From Sphingomonas sp. 32-62-10 (GTDB lineage: Bacteria > Pseudomonadota > Alphaproteobacteria > Sphingomonadales > Sphingomonadaceae): 64,000 nucleotides of DNA. The stretch is from the NCBI GenBank assembly GCA_002280555.1, contig NCEE01000012.1, forward strand, positions 33,849 to 97,848, given 5' to 3'. A program made the translations under genes and the position numbers. A model generated the notes under the pieces. The model did not search any database, was not told the origin of the DNA, and was given only the letters and a program-made list of their open reading frames with translations. This document shows positions 1-8,376 of this stretch, in pieces (position 1 is the stretch's first letter; every line of letters starts with the position of its first letter).

Positions 1-1
1 G

Positions 2-562
2 CTCGGACGCAACGAAGCTTATCTCCAGCAATTCGTGAAGCGAGGATCGCCGCGGGCGCTTGGCGAACGCGAGCGACGGATCCTGTCGGACTATCTCGGC
101 ATGTCAGAGCATGATCTGGGCGCGCCTGACGCGGCAGGGCCACCGACCCGCTTGGTGTATGTGCCCCGCATCGACGCGGTTGCTTCCGCAGGGCCAGGCG
201 GGGTGCTCGCGGATGACCGGGCGATCCTAGGCGAGGCAATCGATCCGGCATTGCTGCGGCAATGGGGCGTGCGCCCAGCCGAACTGTCGATTATCACCGC
301 GCAGGGCGAATCGATGTTGCCGACAATTGCCGATGGTGACGACATGCTGGTCGACCGCGGCGACCAGCGCGTCGGCGCGCGCGGCGGGATCTATGTATTG
401 CGGTTGCAGGGCTTGCTGGTGGTCAAGCGGCTCATGACGCGCGGCGGGTCGATCGATGTGATCAGTGACAATCCCGCATTTCCCATCATCACAGTCACAC
501 CAGACGATGCTGCACTGGATGTTATCGGCCGGGTCGTTCGGATCACGCGGTTGTTGAAGTAA
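2..562 (+). CDS. S24/LexA-like regulator with peptidase domain (5' end outside window)
   Basis: The frame is open to the left edge, so the gene begins upstream; the GTG at 35 is only the first in-window start codon. The first visible residues (LGRNEAYLQQFVKRGSP) look like the end of a Cro/CI-type helix-turn-helix. The C-terminal half fits an S24 peptidase fold: GESMLPTI carries the likely nucleophilic serine and LVVKRL the general-base lysine. VASAGPGG ahead of it contains an Ala-Gly pair that could be a self-cleavage site (inference). Family members are LexA/CI/UmuD-type repressors that self-cleave under DNA damage, or stress repressors. The target is unknown; a small membrane-protein gene follows convergently after 3 nt. 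Confidence 0.8.
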   Translation, partial: LGRNEAYLQQFVKRGSPRALGERERRILSDYLGMSEHDLGAPDAAGPPTRLVYVPRIDAVASAGPGGVLADDRAILGEAIDPALLRQWGVRPAELSIITAQGESMLPTIADGDDMLVDRGDQRVGARGGIYVLRLQGLLVVKRLMTRGGSIDVISDNPAFPIITVTPDDAALDVIGRVVRITRLLK

Positions 563-565
563 CCG

Positions 566-739
566 TCAGCGGCGATCGCGCCACCAGATAAGCAGCGCGA
601 GCAGACAGCCGAGAATCAAGCCGCCAATCAGGCCGCGGGTCGATTCGCCAAAGAAAACGCCGCCAAACGCCCCAGCGATCGCGCCCATCGCGATCAGGAA
701 GCCGCCAGCGGCAGGATTACGGGGAGGCGTATCATTCAT
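566..739 (-). CDS. small membrane protein, 57 aa
   Basis: A 57-residue frame starting ATG at 739 and ending TGA at 566. A short polar N-terminus (MNDTPPRNPAAG) is followed by two glycine/alanine-rich hydrophobic stretches: about residues 13-30, and about 37-52 ending LLALLIWW. The tail is basic (RDRR). The pattern predicts a two-pass or hairpin inner-membrane protein with the tail in the cytoplasm. A weak purine stretch (GCAGGG) precedes the start. The stop lies 3 nt from the convergent S24-regulator stop. I do not recognise a named family. The open frame across almost the whole intergenic space and the coherent hydrophobicity support a real gene; function unknown. Confidence 0.6.
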   Translation of the reverse strand: MNDTPPRNPAAGGFLIAMGAIAGAFGGVFFGESTRGLIGGLILGCLLALLIWWRDRR

Positions 740-869
740 CCGCTATGCCCTGCCATGGGATGGTGCGCGCCGCCAGTGTTCCCGTTCGCCTACTGGCAAC
801 GCAATTGTCCCCATCGTATTTACCATTGCCCGTAATCGTCGCGCCAGCTTTGCTCGCTATCCACCTGCC

Positions 870-1118
870 ATGTCCTTTGCATTTGATGACCCGGCTGAAG
901 ATGCCGCGCCGCAACCTCCCTATCTGCATGATCGCGCTGCATTTGATGATGCTGCCAGCTTGATTGCGCGCTTTGGCGACGACGCCGGTTTCGAAGCGGC
1001 GGCCTTGGCCGAACGCAGTCGCAACCTGGGTAATGCCATCGGCTTTTGCCGCTGGCGCCAGATCGAAAGGTTGATTGTGATCCTCGGTACAGAGCGGTCT
1101 TTCGGCACGATTCACTAG
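870..1118 (+). CDS. conserved small hypothetical protein, 82 aa
   Basis: An 82-residue soluble protein, acidic at the N-terminus, with the central segment DRAAFDDAASLIARFGDD and the motif IGFCRWRQIERLIVIL near the C-terminus. The FCRWRQIER signature resembles small uncharacterised sphingomonad proteins I recall, which is why this frame is preferred over the longer opposite-strand frame at 732-1115. The start ATG at 870 has only a weak ribosome site, and the ATG at 745 belongs to another frame. It ends 99 bp before tamA and may be co-transcribed with it. No catalytic motif, signal peptide or membrane segment is visible; function unknown. Confidence 0.65.
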   Translation: MSFAFDDPAEDAAPQPPYLHDRAAFDDAASLIARFGDDAGFEAAALAERSRNLGNAIGFCRWRQIERLIVILGTERSFGTIH

Positions 1119-1217
1119 AATGATTGTTCGGCGAACCGATCCGTTGTCACGGTGATTCTCTGTCTTGCTGCAAAGCTGGTGCTGTCCCTATCCAACCGTC
1201 GACGCTAGAGCGAGACG

Positions 1218-3221
1218 ATGGTTCGGCGTTTCATTTTCAGCAGCAGCTTGATTGCCATTGCGATGGTTTTGCTGGTGGCTGCTGCACCGATCGACGCACA
1301 CGCCCAGAATGCGCCGGTCGTTACGCCCAACGCTCAACGTATACCCCCACCTGAGGCTCCAGCCGATCGGACGTTATCCGATGACCTCGATCCCGATTCG
1401 CCAATGGCAGACTTGCCCGATCTCGGCGTCGCCTGGCCCGATCTGGCGACGATGCCCGACAGTGCCGATCCTGATGCGCCAAAGGCCGACCTCGCCGAAC
1501 TGACCAGCTATGATTACCGGATCGATGGGATTGATGCGGTTGCAGATGCCGTATTCAAAGCGCGGTTCGACAGCCTTTCCGCACTTCGCATGCATCGCGG
1601 CGAGCCATCGAATGCTGCGCAGATCGAACGGCGTGCACGCGAGGATGGTGCGCTGCTCCAGACGCTGATGCGCGGCGCGGGCTATTATGACGCGCAGATC
1701 AGCAGCAGCGTCGAGACGAGTGCCGCCAGCCCGCTCGTTGTGCTCACCGTTGAACCAGGCGTGCAGTATAAGCTGGAAGGCGTTGCATTGCCCGGGCTGG
1801 CGGCAGCGGGCGACAAGGAAGCGCCGTTGCGTAAGGCGTTTGGTGTGGCGGCGAACGATCCCGTCAACGCCGATGCGATCGCCATTGGTGAGGCCGAACT
1901 GCGAACCCAGATCACCGAACAGGGTTTCCCCTTTGCCACGGTTGGCCAGTCGACCGTCGTGATCGATCATGCCACCCAGACGGCCACGCTCGAATTGCCG
2001 GTAACGCCCGGTGGTGCGCGCGTTTTTGGTCGGGTGATCACTGCGCCCAATCGGCTGATGGGGGCGCGCCACATCGAAAAAATCGCTCGATTCAAGGCTG
2101 GCGATCGCTTTGATGAAAGTGCGCTTGATGATCTTCGTCGGGCATTGATTCAGACCGGAATTGTCTCATCGGCCGAAGTAAAGCCGGTCGAGGGCAAGCT
2201 ACCGGGCACCGTCGACATCGATGTCGCGCTGCTGCCGGCGCCGCCGCGCACCGTCGCCGCCGAACTGGGCTATGGCACAGGCGAAGGCGTGCGCGCTGCG
2301 CTCAGCTGGACGCACCGCAACCTGTTCCCGCCGGAAGGCGCGCTCACCGTGCGCGCGGTGGCCGGTACGCAGGAGCAATCGGGCGGTCTCATCTTTCGGC
2401 GCAATAACTTCGAAGGTCGCGATCGGGTCCTGATCGCGCAGGCAACCGCCTCCAACGTCAATCGTGCCGCGTTCCAGGCGACGACGTTCACGCTCAGCGG
2501 CTCGCTCGAACGCCAGACAACAATCTTCTTTCAGAAAGCCTGGACCTGGTCGCTCGGTACCGAGCTCTCCGCATCGGACGAGCGCGACGTGATCGTATCG
2601 ACCGGCGATCCCCGGCGGCGAACCTTCTTCATCGCCGCATTGCCGACCAGCCTGAATTATGACGGATCGGACGATCTGCTGAATCCAACCAAGGGGTTCC
2701 GGCTGGGCGGTCGCGTTTCGCCCGAACTGTCGTTGCAGGGTGCGGCCTTTGGCTATGCGCGCATCCAGATCGATGGCAGCGCCTATCAATCATTCGGGGA
2801 TCGCATCACGCTGGCGGCGCGCGTGCGGCTGGGGACGATCGCCGGGGCGCCGCGAGATTCCATTGCGCCGTCACGACGCTTCTATGCCGGTGGTGGTGCA
2901 TCGGTGCGCGGTTATGGCTTTCAGGATATCGGCCCGCGCGATCCAAACAATGATCCGATCGGCGGGCGCAGTTTGACCGAATTTGCGGTCGAGGCGCGGT
3001 TGAAGCTGTTCGGGCCGTTCGGCCTGGTGCCCTTTTTCGATGCCGGCAACATCTACACATCGGCGCTGCCGAAGTTTACGGGGCTGCAATATGGCGCGGG
3101 TGTCGGCCTGCGTTATTATTCGAATTTTGGCCCGATCCGGATCGATGTCGGCACGCCGATCAACCCGCAGCCGGGTGATCCGCGGGTGGCCGTCTATGTG
3201 TCGCTGGGGCAAGCGTTTTGA
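1218..3221 (+). CDS. tamA: autotransporter/translocation assembly outer-membrane protein TamA
   Basis: 667 aa Omp85-family protein. Residues 1-29 are a signal peptide ending AHA-Q. POTRA-like repeats fill about residues 90-350 (for example GAGYYDAQISSSVE and LTVEPGVQYKLEGV). The C-terminal third is a beta-barrel with the conserved loop-6 motif ASVRGYGF near residue 560 and the terminal phenylalanine (SLGQAF) read by the BAM machinery. TamA acts with TamB in inserting some outer-membrane proteins and in lipid transport between membranes (family knowledge). The tamB start overlaps the tamA stop by 4 nt, indicating translational coupling. The length is typical for alphaproteobacterial TamA, and no defect is seen. 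Confidence 0.92.
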   Translation: MVRRFIFSSSLIAIAMVLLVAAAPIDAHAQNAPVVTPNAQRIPPPEAPADRTLSDDLDPDSPMADLPDLGVAWPDLATMPDSADPDAPKADLAELTSYDYRIDGIDAVADAVFKARFDSLSALRMHRGEPSNAAQIERRAREDGALLQTLMRGAGYYDAQISSSVETSAASPLVVLTVEPGVQYKLEGVALPGLAAAGDKEAPLRKAFGVAANDPVNADAIAIGEAELRTQITEQGFPFATVGQSTVVIDHATQTATLELPVTPGGARVFGRVITAPNRLMGARHIEKIARFKAGDRFDESALDDLRRALIQTGIVSSAEVKPVEGKLPGTVDIDVALLPAPPRTVAAELGYGTGEGVRAALSWTHRNLFPPEGALTVRAVAGTQEQSGGLIFRRNNFEGRDRVLIAQATASNVNRAAFQATTFTLSGSLERQTTIFFQKAWTWSLGTELSASDERDVIVSTGDPRRRTFFIAALPTSLNYDGSDDLLNPTKGFRLGGRVSPELSLQGAAFGYARIQIDGSAYQSFGDRITLAARVRLGTIAGAPRDSIAPSRRFYAGGGASVRGYGFQDIGPRDPNNDPIGGRSLTEFAVEARLKLFGPFGLVPFFDAGNIYTSALPKFTGLQYGAGVGLRYYSNFGPIRIDVGTPINPQPGDPRVAVYVSLGQAF

Positions 3222-6200
3222 GCAAGGGCGAGCCCGTTGCTGCGCCCAAGCTTCGGCAGTGGCGCTGGCACCGCTGGGTCGCCATCGGGCTGGGCGGGTT
3301 TGTGGCCTGCGTCCTCGCCGCACTGCTCCTCGCTGATTCCAGCTTCGGCCACCGCTTCATCGCAGACCAGGTCGCTGCTCTCCGCCCCTCGAATGGGCTG
3401 CGGTATACGGTCGGGCGGATTAACGGATCAATCTATGGCGAGATGATCCTGATCGACGTTCGGGTGCGCGATCCGAAGGGGCTGGTGCTCGAAGTGCCGC
3501 GCGCAACCCTGCGCTGGTCGCCGCTGGCATGGATTGCGAACCGGCTGGAGATCAAGCGCCTCGCCATCCCGCAGGCGCGGCTCGCCAAATTGCCGGAAAC
3601 GGTGCGCACCGGGAAGCCGAGCCCGGCGCTGCCGAGCTTCGATATTCTGATCGGCGAATTGGCGGTCGATCGGCTCGTCATCGATCGTGTCGTAACTGGT
3701 ACCACCCGGGTCGGCAGCCTGACGGGCAAGGCCGATATCCATGACGGGCGGGCGCTCGTCGATCTGCGCGCAGTGGTGGCAGGAAGCGACCGACTGCTCC
3801 TGAAGCTCGATGCCGAGCCCGACCGCAACCGATTCGATATCGATCTGCGTGCGGCGGGCGTGGCCAAGGGCGTGCTTGCGAAGCTGGTCCGTGTGAACAA
3901 GGCGGTCAGTGCCGTGGTCGAAGGCAAGGGCAGCTGGACGCGCTGGCGCGGCACCGCGCGCGCCGATGTCGGCGGTGCCCAGGTGGTCGATCTGTCACTC
4001 GGCAACGTCTCGGGTGCCTATACGCTGCTGGGCAGCCTGACCCCGTCGCGGATGTCGACCGACAAGATCGTCCGGCTGGCGATGCCCCGGCTGTCGATCA
4101 ATGGTGCTGCAACATTGGTGGCGCGGCAGCTCGATGGGCGACTATCGCTGCGATCATCGGCGCTGGCGATCGAGACCATGGGCGGGCTCGATCTGGCGAA
4201 GAGCGCGTTTCGCGATCTGCGCATCCGCACGCAATTGCTGCAGCCCAAAGCGCTGGTCACGAAGATGGTGGGGCGCAAAGTCGAGTTGCGCGCGATCCTT
4301 GACGGCGCGTTCGATACGGCTGCGTTCGAGTACCGGCTGAGCGCCGATTTCGCGTCGTTCGGTAAGGAAGGCTTCGAGAATGTCCGCGCTGGCGGGCGAG
4401 GTCGCTTGTCGCCGCAACCGATCATCGTTCCGCTGCAACTCAGCGTTTCGCGGGTGACGGGCGTCGATGCCGTAGCGGGAGCGATCCTGCGCAACCTTCT
4501 TTTGGAGGGTACGTTGCGGGTCACGTCAGCGTTCATTACCGGCGCTGATCTGAAGTTTCGGTCTGACAAGCTGAAGGGCAGCTTCAACCTGCTTGTCGAC
4601 TTGAAAAATGGTCGCTTCGATGTTGGCCTGAATGGCGGGCTGGCGCGGTATCTTATCCCGGGGCTCGGCATCGTTGATGTCATGTCGAAACTGCAGGTGG
4701 TGCCCGCGCCGGGCGGCAAAGGTGCGCGGATCATCGGCACGGCGACCGCGCAGTTCGTCCGGCTCGACAATAGTTTCTTTCGAACGCTTGCCGGCGGCTT
4801 GCCGCGTCTGACGAGTAACCTCGAACAATCGACCGATGGTATTCTTCACTTGCGCAATCTGGTGCTCACCGCGCCCGATATTCGGATCACGGGGTCGGGC
4901 TTCCGGCAGCGCAACGGTAGCGTCACCTTCGAAGGCAGCGGCACGCAGCGCACCTATGGCCCGTTGACGCTCAAGCTGGTCGGGCGGCTCGAACGGCCAA
5001 TGCTCGACCTCACCTTTGCGCGGCCCAATGAAGCGCTTGGTGTAAACAAGGTGCGCGCGCATCTTGATCCGACGCCGGAGGGCTACAGCTTCACCGCGAA
5101 CGGCGGCTCGACGCTCGGCGATTTCGTGGGCAACGGACGGATCCTGTTGCCCAAGGGCGGGCAGGCGACGGTGGTGATCGCGGCACTCGACGTGGGCGGA
5201 ATCAAGGGCAGCGGATCGCTGCTTGCAGCCGAGGGCGGCTTTGACGGGACGTTGACTGTCGGTGGCGGCGGAGGCGTAAGTGGCGCGATCGGCTTTGCCC
5301 CGGTGAACGGCGTACAGCGGATCGAGGTGCATCTCGATGCTTCCAATGCCCGCGTGCTCGGCGATGCAGTGCTGCGGCGTGGCAAGCTCGATCTGGTGAC
5401 GATGCTCTATCCCCAAGGTGCCTCGGTAGAAGGGACCGCGAGGGGGGCGGGCCTGCGGCAAGGCTCGCTGGGTCTGGCACGATTTGAAGGCATGGCGTCG
5501 CTGCGCGGCGGGGTGGGCACAATCAAGGGATCGATCGCCGGTTCACGTGGCCGCGCATTCGACATTCGCGGCGAAGCCGATGTGACGCCTGATCGCTACC
5601 GTATTACGGCCGCGGGCACGATCGATCGCAAGCCGATCAAGCTGCTCGAACCCGCGATCGTCACACGCGCGGGCGATGGCTGGCGGCTGGAGCCGACAAA
5701 GCTCGATTTTGCAGGTGGCAATGCCGAACTCGGCGGGCGCTTCACCAGCGATTCTGCTGCGATCGATGCCGATATGACGCGGATGCCGCTGACGATTCTT
5801 GATATCGCCTATCCCGGCCTTGGCTTGGCAGGCAGCGCATCGGGCAAGCTGAGCTTTGCCGAAGGGGCGGGGGCAGCGCCAGTCGGGAAAATCGACATGA
5901 CGATCCGGGGCCTCAGCCGATCGGGGCTGGTGCTATCATCGCGGCCGATCGATGTCGGGCTGGTCGGTGTGCTGCAACCTGACAAGGCCGCGATGCGCGC
6001 AGTGATGGCAAGCGGCGGCAAGACGATCGGTCGCGCCCAGGCCCGGCTCGCGCCGCTTGGCAGCGGCAGCCTGCGCGCGCGCCTCGCCAATGCCCAGCTG
6101 TTCGGGCAGCTTCGCTATGATGGCCCCGCTGACACACTGTGGCGGCTGACCGGGCTTGAGCTGTTCGACCTGTCCGGCCCGGTTGCTATCGCCGCCGATC

Positions 6201-7384
6201 TGGGCGGCAAAGTGAACGATCCGCGCATTCGCGGTGTGCTGCGCGCCAAGGGCGCTCGGCTGGAAAGTGCATCGACTGGTACAGTGCTGACCGGGGTCGA
6301 AGCGGCGGGCACTTTCAATGGATCGCAGCTGAGCTTCAGCAGCTTTTCCGCCGACGCCGGGAAGGGCGGGCGGGTGACGGGCAGCGGCAGCTTCGATTTC
6401 GCAGCGGTCAATGGCTATGGCATTGATTTGAAGCTGCAGGCCGACAAGGCCGTGATGATCAACCGCGACGATATTGGCGCTACCGTCACTGGCCCGCTGA
6501 CGATTCGGTCGGATGGGGCGGGCGGTGTGATTGGTGGCGATGTCGTACTCAACGCCAGCCGTTACCGGCTCGGCCAGGCAGTGGCGGCGAATGCGGTTCC
6601 CGTGCTCAACATCCGGGAGATCAACTTGCGTGACGGTATGGATGACGGCGATGATCGCCGCGCCACCCCCTGGCGGCTCGACGTGCGGGCACGCGCGGCG
6701 AGCGGCGTGCGGGTAACCGGGCTGGGGCTCACCAGCGAATGGTCGGCCGACCTGCAGATTGGCGGCGCGCCCGACAATCCGGCGATCACCGGTCGCGCTG
6801 ATATTGTGCGCGGTTATTATGAGTTTTCGGGCCGCGAATTTGCAATCGATCGCGGCATCATTCGCTTTGCCGGGGAAACACCCGCCAATCCCTCGATCGA
6901 CATTGCCGCCAATGCCGACACCACTGGCCTGTCTGCCACCATCCGCGTCACTGGTCCGGCGACGCGCCCGCAAATCGGCTTCGCCAGCGTGCCAAGCCTA
7001 CCGCAGGACGAGTTGCTGTCGCGGTTGCTGTTCGGCACCTCGATCACAAACCTGTCGGCAGCCGAAGCGTTGCAGCTGGCCGCCGCCGTCGCCTCGCTGC
7101 AAAAAGATGGCGGCTTTGGCCTGAATCCCATCAACGCGCTGCGCCGCGTGGCGGGGCTTGACCGGCTGCGCATCCTGCCCGCCGATACGAGTGTCGGCCG
7201 CACTACCTCCGTCGCGGCGGGCAAGTTCATCACTCGCAAACTCTATGCTGAGATCATTAGTGACGGGCAGGGCTATTCGGCGACCCAGGTCGAATTTCAG
7301 GTGACGCGTTGGCTGTCGATCCTGTCGACGATTTCAACGCTGGGTCGGCAAAGCGTTAACGTGCGGGTGTCGAAGGATTATTGA
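3218..7384 (+). CDS. tamB: translocation/assembly module protein TamB
   Basis: 1388 aa. It starts at a TTG at 3218 inside the TTGA that overlaps the tamA stop. A short basic N-terminus precedes one membrane anchor (about residues 20-38, IGLGGFVACVLAALLLA). The long middle is beta-strand-rich, glycine-rich repeat sequence typical of AsmA/TamB beta-taco proteins. The C-terminal 350 residues form the TamB_CTD (DUF490) domain, including ADIVRGYYEFSGREFAIDRG and the block around SRLLFGTSITNLSAAEALQL. The protein spans the periplasm and partners TamA. Gene order and overlap fit a tamAB operon. An inverted repeat at 7416-7484 follows and may end transcription. Confidence 0.92.
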   Translation: MSKGEPVAAPKLRQWRWHRWVAIGLGGFVACVLAALLLADSSFGHRFIADQVAALRPSNGLRYTVGRINGSIYGEMILIDVRVRDPKGLVLEVPRATLRWSPLAWIANRLEIKRLAIPQARLAKLPETVRTGKPSPALPSFDILIGELAVDRLVIDRVVTGTTRVGSLTGKADIHDGRALVDLRAVVAGSDRLLLKLDAEPDRNRFDIDLRAAGVAKGVLAKLVRVNKAVSAVVEGKGSWTRWRGTARADVGGAQVVDLSLGNVSGAYTLLGSLTPSRMSTDKIVRLAMPRLSINGAATLVARQLDGRLSLRSSALAIETMGGLDLAKSAFRDLRIRTQLLQPKALVTKMVGRKVELRAILDGAFDTAAFEYRLSADFASFGKEGFENVRAGGRGRLSPQPIIVPLQLSVSRVTGVDAVAGAILRNLLLEGTLRVTSAFITGADLKFRSDKLKGSFNLLVDLKNGRFDVGLNGGLARYLIPGLGIVDVMSKLQVVPAPGGKGARIIGTATAQFVRLDNSFFRTLAGGLPRLTSNLEQSTDGILHLRNLVLTAPDIRITGSGFRQRNGSVTFEGSGTQRTYGPLTLKLVGRLERPMLDLTFARPNEALGVNKVRAHLDPTPEGYSFTANGGSTLGDFVGNGRILLPKGGQATVVIAALDVGGIKGSGSLLAAEGGFDGTLTVGGGGGVSGAIGFAPVNGVQRIEVHLDASNARVLGDAVLRRGKLDLVTMLYPQGASVEGTARGAGLRQGSLGLARFEGMASLRGGVGTIKGSIAGSRGRAFDIRGEADVTPDRYRITAAGTIDRKPIKLLEPAIVTRAGDGWRLEPTKLDFAGGNAELGGRFTSDSAAIDADMTRMPLTILDIAYPGLGLAGSASGKLSFAEGAGAAPVGKIDMTIRGLSRSGLVLSSRPIDVGLVGVLQPDKAAMRAVMASGGKTIGRAQARLAPLGSGSLRARLANAQLFGQLRYDGPADTLWRLTGLELFDLSGPVAIAADLGGKVNDPRIRGVLRAKGARLESASTGTVLTGVEAAGTFNGSQLSFSSFSADAGKGGRVTGSGSFDFAAVNGYGIDLKLQADKAVMINRDDIGATVTGPLTIRSDGAGGVIGGDVVLNASRYRLGQAVAANAVPVLNIREINLRDGMDDGDDRRATPWRLDVRARAASGVRVTGLGLTSEWSADLQIGGAPDNPAITGRADIVRGYYEFSGREFAIDRGIIRFAGETPANPSIDIAANADTTGLSATIRVTGPATRPQIGFASVPSLPQDELLSRLLFGTSITNLSAAEALQLAAAVASLQKDGGFGLNPINALRRVAGLDRLRILPADTSVGRTTSVAAGKFITRKLYAEIISDGQGYSATQVEFQVTRWLSILSTISTLGRQSVNVRVSKDY

Positions 7385-7415
7385 TCCATTTTCTGTTTGC
7401 ATAAGCCCCCATCTT

Positions 7416-7484
7416 CCGTTCGGGCTGAGCGAAGTCGAAGCCCAAGCGCTGCGCATGCCCTTCGACTTCGCTCAGGGCGAACGG
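7416..7484. repeat. REP-like inverted repeat between convergent genes
   Basis: A 25-nt arm at 7416-7440 (beginning CCGTTCGGGCTGAGCGAAG) pairs with 7460-7484 as an inverted repeat with two mismatches and a 19-nt loop. It lies between tamB (+) and the ATP-grasp gene (-), where it could act as a bidirectional transcription stop. The core GCTGAGCGAAGTCGAAG is a short palindrome family I recall as common between genes in sphingomonad genomes. No long T-run follows, so intrinsic termination is uncertain. Confidence 0.75.
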
Positions 7485-7505
7485 ATTGGGGGAGGATTAA
7501 GACAA

Positions 7506-8369
7506 CTAACGTCGGCGATGATCCGAACGCGCCGCAATCGCCGCCAGCACCGCCGCCGCTAACCGGGCGGGGACGCCGGGATCGATATCGGGATAGAGAT
7601 CAGGCTCGATGGCCTCCACCTCAATGAGCGCCAACGTGCCGTCAGCGAGCCGGAGCAGATCGACCCGCGCGTAGAGCGGGGCGATGGGCAGGGCGTTCAC
7701 CACCCGCTCGGCGAGTGCCACTTCTTCGTGGGCGGGGTCGAGCGGTGTGAACACCCCGCCAAATTGCGGCTGGACGCGAAAGTCGCCCGCCTTTGCTACC
7801 TTGCGCGCGGCATGGCTGAAAGCACCGTCGATGAAGAAGAGCGACAATTCGCCTTCTTCCCCCACCGAGGCGATGAAGGGCTGGATGATTGCCGCTGCGA
7901 GTGGTTCCACCCGGTCACCGCGCGACACCCGGGCGGTCTGATAACTGCCCGCCGAGATTTGCGGCTTCACGACCAGCGTATCGACACCAAATTGATCGAA
8001 GGCCGCGTCAACGCTGACTTGATCCGCATCGCCGAACCGGCTCGGGACGATGGGGATACCTTGCGCTTCCAGCTCGGCGAGATAGGTTTTGCGGGTGTTC
8101 CAGGCGAGCAAGGCGGGCGGATTGAGCAGCAACGACCCGGTCGGCCACGCCGCCAGCATCTCCAGCCAGCGATCAACCTGTGTGTGATAGCCCCAGGCGA
8201 AAAACGCCAGGGTTGCGTCCGCGTCTCCCGGCCCCAAATCCCACGGCCGAGGCCTGATCACCAACCCCGCTTCCGCAAAGGGCTGGTGATAGGGCTCAAG
8301 CTCATCCGCCGCCATATCGGCATAATCATCGCCCGTTGCCGGCATCAAGACATCGATGAATACCGGCAT
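7506..8369 (-). CDS. ATP-grasp domain protein (RimK/glutathione-synthetase-like)
   Basis: 287 aa. Features of the ATP-grasp fold are visible: DTLVVKPQISAGSYQTARV in the middle (nucleotide-binding lysine and glycine-rich loop), QPFIASVGEEGELSLFFIDGAFSHAARKV (metal/ATP-binding glutamate region), and DLLRLADGTLALIEVEAIEPDLY near the end (the DGxxxLIEVNxxxP-type motif for Mg-ATP). The family ligates carboxylates to amino or thiol groups via acyl-phosphate. The substrate cannot be told from sequence. It lies 7 nt downstream of the aldehyde dehydrogenase on the same strand, so the two probably form an operon; a shared substrate pathway is inference only. Confidence 0.85.
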   Translation of the reverse strand: MPVFIDVLMPATGDDYADMAADELEPYHQPFAEAGLVIRPRPWDLGPGDADATLAFFAWGYHTQVDRWLEMLAAWPTGSLLLNPPALLAWNTRKTYLAELEAQGIPIVPSRFGDADQVSVDAAFDQFGVDTLVVKPQISAGSYQTARVSRGDRVEPLAAAIIQPFIASVGEEGELSLFFIDGAFSHAARKVAKAGDFRVQPQFGGVFTPLDPAHEEVALAERVVNALPIAPLYARVDLLRLADGTLALIEVEAIEPDLYPDIDPGVPARLAAAVLAAIAARSDHRRR

Positions 8370-8376
8370 GACTGGT

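Noticed and set aside
732..1115. 127-codon minus-strand open frame
   Set aside because: It conflicts with the plus-strand 82-aa protein bearing the FCRWRQIER motif, and overlaps the start of the small membrane-protein gene.
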